From NCBI GenBank assembly GCA_019116525.1, contig DXBM01000020.1:1-57696 (forward strand): a stretch of DNA of 57,696 bases. The letters run 5' to 3'. Shown in pieces: positions 53,860-57,696 of the stretch (its first letter is position 1; every line of letters begins with the position of its first letter). Below the pieces are notes generated by a model that was not told where the DNA came from, did no database searches, and saw nothing but the letters and a program-made list of their open reading frames with translations. The stretch comes from Candidatus Olsenella pullistercoris (lineage in GTDB: Bacteria > Actinomycetota > Coriobacteriia > Coriobacteriales > Atopobiaceae). A program made the translations under genes and the position numbers.

Positions 53860-56800
53860 GTGGCAGCTCGCGCCAACACCTCCCCGCGCGCCTTCGAGCG
53901 AGGTATCCTGCGCACGGTGCGCGGGACGCTTAAGCGCTTCGTGGCCCTCGCCACGATCACGGCGCTCGGCGTGACGATGCTCACCGGCCTGCGCGCTGCC
54001 TGTGTTGACCTGCGCAACTCCGCAGACGCCTTCTTTGACGAGCAGCACCTCTTTGACGTGCGCGTGCAGTCCACGCTCGGCCTCACCGACGACGACGTGG
54101 CGGCACTGGCGGCGCTGCCCGGCGTAGAGCTCGCCGAGGGCGGCTACGTGGAGACCTGCTACACCACGGTGGGCTCCACGTCCGAGAAGGTCGACGTCAA
54201 GGCGCTCTCCTCGAGCGGGATGAACGAGCCGGTCGTGCTCGACGGACGCCTGCCCGAGAGCGACGACGAGGTTGCCGTCACCAAGCGCTTCCTCGAGGAC
54301 TCGGGGCTCTCCGTCGGCGACACCGTCACCTTCCGTGGGGCGGACGACAAGGACGATGCGGCAGACGCCGAGGACGATGAGGGCGTGCTCTCCGAGCTGG
54401 AGTCGGCCGAGGTCTTCGAGCGCCGCAGCTACACGATCGTGGGCACGGTGCTCGACCCGATGGAGATCAACGCCGGCGAGGGAACGATGTCGTTCCGCTC
54501 GAGCGGCGGCTCCCAGTACTCGTTCTTCGTGCTGCCCGACTGCGTTCAGGAGCCCGAGACGTTCACGGTCGTCTACCTGGCCGTCGAGGGCGCCGACACC
54601 CCCCTGTGCTACTCCGCGGAGTACGAGGACGTCGTTGACGAGGTGTACCAGAGCGTCGAGGACGCCCGCGCCGAGCGCGAGCGTGCCCGCGGTGAAGGGC
54701 TGCGCGCCGACGCCACGGCGGAGGTGGACGAGGCGGAAGCGGAGGCGCTCGACGAGCTCGCTGATGCCGAGGCGGAGCTTGACGACGCGCAGGCGGAGCT
54801 CGACGAGGGGCGCGCGGAGGTCGCTGACGGCCAGCGCGAACTCGACGAGCAGCGCGAGGACGCGCTGGCGCAGCTTGACGACGCCCAGGCAACGATTGAC
54901 GAGAACCGTCGCACGCTCGACGAGGGCGCTGCGGAGTACGAGTCGGGTCTTGCGGAGTACGAGGAGGGGCTTGCCGCGTACGAGGCGGCGCTGCCTGCCG
55001 CCGAGCAGCAGCTTCGTGACGGGCAGGCGGCCCTCGACGCCGCCCGGAAAAACATTGATGAGATCGAGATTTCGGACGGCGTGACGATCGCCAGCCTCGA
55101 GGACCTGCGCGAGGAGGCGCAGGAGGGCGTCGCCCTGCTCGATTCGACGGTCGCCCAGCTCACGGAGGGCCTCGAGAGCGCTGGCTCCGAGCTTTCGGCC
55201 GCTGGCCTCGACGACCACGGGCTTGCTGACTCCGCGACGACGCTGAGCGAAGCGTGGGAGGCGCTCGACGAGCTTGAGCCGGACAGCAAGGAGGCGGAGG
55301 AGGCCATAGCACAGGTCGCTGAGACCGTGGACGGCGCGACGGTTGCGCTCGAGGCGGTGTCCGACGACCTTGCCGGCCAGCATGGGCTTCTCGAGAGGTC
55401 CATTGGGGCCCTTAAGGGCCAGATTGAGGCGCTGCAGCAGGCCAACCCAGACGATCCCCTGATCGCAGAGCTGAACAAGCAGCTTGAAAGCATGCAGGGG
55501 ATGCTCGAGGACCTCGAAACGAGCCAGGAGGGCATGACGGCTCTGGAGCAGGGGCTCGAGGCGGCCGACCTGGGAACGCGGGCAGGCGATCGCATCGAGG
55601 CCCAGGCGGGCGCGGCCGAGCTGGACAAGACCATCGAGCAGGCGAGAAGTGTCATCGAGGACGAGCTTGACGCCCAGCAGGCAGAGATCGACCAGGGATG
55701 GCGTGACCTTCGCGGTGCCTACGAGCAGCTTGAGAGCGCGCGCGTTCTTCTCGCCCAGAGCGCCGACCAGATCGCGGACGGCCGCGCTCAGCTCGCGGAG
55801 GGTCAGGCCGAGCTCGACCGCCAGCGCGCCGAGGCGCTGGCCCAGCTCGCTGACGCGCAGCAGCAGCTCGACGATGCGCTCGCGGAAATCGCCGACGGCC
55901 AAGCCGAGCTCAACGAGGGGCGCGAGACCTTCGAGGCCGAGCGCGCCGACGCCCTCGAGCAGATCGCCGACGCGCGCGCCGAGGTCGAGGAGATCCCCGA
56001 CGCCACGTGGTACGTGCAGGACCGCTCGAGCCTCTCGAGCTACGCGAGCGTGGAGTCGGACGCCTCCTCGATCGAGGCTATCGGCACCGTGATCCCCATC
56101 GTGTTCTTCGTGGTCGCCGTGCTCATCAGCCTCACCACGATGACGCGCATGGTCGAGGAGGAGCGCGGCCTCATCGGCGTCTACAAGGCGCTCGGCTACA
56201 GCCGTGGCAAGATCCTCTCCAAGTACGCGCTCTACGCGCTCGCGGCGTGCCTCGTGGGCGGCATCGTGGGCAACGTGCTCGGCTTTGTGGTGCTGCCGGC
56301 GATCATCTTCACGATCTTCTCGACCATGTACGCCCTGCCGGGCTTCCTGTACGGCTTTGACGCGCTCTGGGCGCTCGCGGCGGTGGGGCTCTTTGCGGCG
56401 GGCATCGTGGGCGCGACGCTTCTCACCTGCTGGCAGGAGCTCAAGGAGAGCCCCGCCTCGCTCATGCGCCCCAAGGCGCCCAAGGCCGGCTCGCGCGTGT
56501 TCCTTGAGTACGTTGGCCCGGTGTGGCGACGCCTGAGCTTCCTGCAGAAGGTGACGGCGAGAAACCTTCTGCGCTACAAGCGCCGCTTCCTCATGACGGT
56601 CTTTGGCATCGCGGGCTGCGTGGCGCTGCTCATCACGGGCTTTGGCATTCGTGACACCGTGCTCTCGCTCTCGCCGCGCCAGTACGGCGACGAGGGCGTC
56701 ATGCGCTACGACCTCATGGCGGTGACGACGGCCGACGACCTCGCCGCCGTGACTGACGACCTCCTCTCCGGCGACGAGGTCGGCGACCTCGCGCAGATCT

Positions 56801-57666
56801 ACGTGGACAGCGTGACCGTCACGTGGGGGGACAGCAAGGAGAGCGCCCAGCTCTACGTGGTGCCCGACGACGTGGACCTCTCCGCCTACGTGAGCCTGTG
56901 CGACGCCGCGGGCAACGAGATAGACCTCAACGAGGCGGGCGTCGTGGCGACAAAGGCGCTCGAGCAGGTCACGGGCCTCGCTGAGGGCGACGAGATCGGC
57001 CTGCAGGACTCCACGCTCGCCACGGGCAGCGCGCGGGTCGGCGCGGTGGGCGTGAGCTACCTGGGCGACGCCGTCTACATGAGCGAGAGCGCCTACGAGG
57101 AGGCGTTTGGAACGGCGCTCGAGCCCAACGCCCTTCTCGCCCACCTGACGGGCTCCGCAGACGAGCAGATCTCGTACGCGGAGAGCCTCACCGAGGACGG
57201 CCGGCTGCTGTCCGTCTCGGCCACGCAGAAGCTCGTGAACGACTTCTCGAGCGCGTTCACGCTCATCAACACCGTGGTCTACGTCGTGATCGCCCTGGCG
57301 GCGGCGCTCTCGTTCACGGTGGTGTTCACGCTCTCGAACACCAACATCTCGGAGCGCGAGCGCGAGCTGGCAACGCTCAAGGTGCTCGGCTTCAAGCGGC
57401 CGGAGGTGCACAGCTACATCAACAAGGAGACGCTCATCCTCACGGGGATCGGCGTGGTGGCGGGCATGCCCTTGGGCTATGCGCTGGCGCGCTCGCTCAC
57501 GTGGATCCTGCGGATGCCATCGCTGTACTTTGACGTCGTGGTGGACCCGATGACGTACGTGATCTCAGCGGCGCTCGCCTTTGTGTTCACGGTGCTCGTG
57601 AACCTCATGACCAACCGCTCGCTCGACCGCATCGACATGGTCGGCGCCCTCAAGTCCGCGGAGTGA
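53860..57666 (+). CDS. FtsX-type ABC permease with long coiled coil
   Basis: 1268 residues. TM1 (about 28-46) is followed by a MacB-like outside domain (to about 270), a very long alternating acidic coiled coil (about 280-713, with repeats such as ELDDAQAELDEGRAEVADGQ) interrupted near 405-590, and the first FtsX domain (about 740-865, VEEERGLIGVYKALGYSRGK). A second transmembrane segment near 905-927 begins a second MacB-like region, and the second FtsX domain closes the protein (RERELATLKVLGFKRPEV, 1165-1260). The GTG start follows the ATPase gene by 3 bases. Coiled-coil-bearing permeases of this size are seen in Gram-positive bacteria and may span the cell wall. Confidence 0.88.
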   Translation: MAARANTSPRAFERGILRTVRGTLKRFVALATITALGVTMLTGLRAACVDLRNSADAFFDEQHLFDVRVQSTLGLTDDDVAALAALPGVELAEGGYVETCYTTVGSTSEKVDVKALSSSGMNEPVVLDGRLPESDDEVAVTKRFLEDSGLSVGDTVTFRGADDKDDAADAEDDEGVLSELESAEVFERRSYTIVGTVLDPMEINAGEGTMSFRSSGGSQYSFFVLPDCVQEPETFTVVYLAVEGADTPLCYSAEYEDVVDEVYQSVEDARAERERARGEGLRADATAEVDEAEAEALDELADAEAELDDAQAELDEGRAEVADGQRELDEQREDALAQLDDAQATIDENRRTLDEGAAEYESGLAEYEEGLAAYEAALPAAEQQLRDGQAALDAARKNIDEIEISDGVTIASLEDLREEAQEGVALLDSTVAQLTEGLESAGSELSAAGLDDHGLADSATTLSEAWEALDELEPDSKEAEEAIAQVAETVDGATVALEAVSDDLAGQHGLLERSIGALKGQIEALQQANPDDPLIAELNKQLESMQGMLEDLETSQEGMTALEQGLEAADLGTRAGDRIEAQAGAAELDKTIEQARSVIEDELDAQQAEIDQGWRDLRGAYEQLESARVLLAQSADQIADGRAQLAEGQAELDRQRAEALAQLADAQQQLDDALAEIADGQAELNEGRETFEAERADALEQIADARAEVEEIPDATWYVQDRSSLSSYASVESDASSIEAIGTVIPIVFFVVAVLISLTTMTRMVEEERGLIGVYKALGYSRGKILSKYALYALAACLVGGIVGNVLGFVVLPAIIFTIFSTMYALPGFLYGFDALWALAAVGLFAAGIVGATLLTCWQELKESPASLMRPKAPKAGSRVFLEYVGPVWRRLSFLQKVTARNLLRYKRRFLMTVFGIAGCVALLITGFGIRDTVLSLSPRQYGDEGVMRYDLMAVTTADDLAAVTDDLLSGDEVGDLAQIYVDSVTVTWGDSKESAQLYVVPDDVDLSAYVSLCDAAGNEIDLNEAGVVATKALEQVTGLAEGDEIGLQDSTLATGSARVGAVGVSYLGDAVYMSESAYEEAFGTALEPNALLAHLTGSADEQISYAESLTEDGRLLSVSATQKLVNDFSSAFTLINTVVYVVIALAAALSFTVVFTLSNTNISERERELATLKVLGFKRPEVHSYINKETLILTGIGVVAGMPLGYALARSLTWILRMPSLYFDVVVDPMTYVISAALAFVFTVLVNLMTNRSLDRIDMVGALKSAE

Positions 57667-57696
57667 CAGGGGGCGGGGCTGACGGGGGGCGTGACA
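57664..57696. repeat. Start of family B-like repeat at window end
   Basis: TGACAGGGGGCGGGGCTGAC from 57664 overlaps the permease stop and resembles the arm of the repeats at 52354 and 34923. The window ends before a second arm can be seen. Confidence 0.55.

Noticed and set aside
53158-57411. 1417-codon open frame antisense to the ABC permease
   Set aside because: The plus strand has clear FtsX and ATPase motifs; the antisense frame is open only because of GC-rich third positions and the acidic coiled-coil codons.

Overview
The window is a high-GC, gene-dense bacterial chromosome segment with compact spacing, clear Shine-Dalgarno sites and frequent GTG starts. The gene set (oleate hydratase, bile salt hydrolase, SirTM-type sirtuin, DUF5648 surface proteins, LuxR regulator with an N-terminal HTH, YolD plus Y-family polymerase) fits a gut- or mouth-associated actinomycete of the Coriobacteriia, probably Atopobiaceae/Olsenella-like. 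That placement is inference from gene content and base composition; no rRNA or tRNA gene was seen.

Layout. 1-2.3 kb: partial oleate hydratase, its TetR neighbour and a tyrosine phosphatase, all on the minus strand. 2.3-5.1 kb: tex behind an unusual repeated-motif region, ended by a perfect 44-bp inverted repeat. 5.4-8.8 kb: bile salt hydrolase, MFS exporter and a convergent DUF1275 protein. 9.1-15.6 kb: RsmJ-like methyltransferase, GMP synthase lacking the glutaminase domain, a second methyltransferase, a GH13 enzyme behind a LacI-type operator, an aldo/keto reductase and a LuxR regulator. 15.9-23.3 kb: two secreted proteins (623 and 1824 aa) sharing C-terminal DUF5648 repeats. 23.4-25.5 kb: divergent LysR/YeiH pair. 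26.1-34.3 kb: two-component system followed by a dlt-like operon that carries an extra fold-III PLP decarboxylase. 34.3-42.4 kb: accessory zone with repeats, truncated genes (ABC ATPase, macrodomain, ferredoxin-like protein, Fe-alcohol dehydrogenase), aldo/keto reductases, LysR, YdcF-like and SirTM sirtuin. 42.7-52.4 kb: deformylase-like protein with a lost catalytic Glu, Nth, methyltransferase, HTH-aminotransferase fusion, SOS-type polymerase operon, ThpR, RecQ, MarR and DegV. 52.4-57.7 kb: TetR with a MacB-like ABC exporter whose permease holds a very long coiled coil.

The most notable system is the five-gene dlt-like operon at 28566-34259. An adenylation enzyme and a carrier protein flank a decarboxylase that lacks the diaminopimelate-decarboxylase CES motif and resembles the BtrK/exosortase-associated type. 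It is followed by an MBOAT acyltransferase and a DltD-like SGNH protein. This suggests a cell-envelope polymer esterified with a decarboxylated aminoacyl group instead of, or besides, D-alanine.

The other dominant theme is repetitive intergenic DNA. At least eight families of palindromic or tandem elements fill the gaps. Several overlap stop codons or encode protein C-termini, and one sits exactly where two genes have lost their 5' ends.
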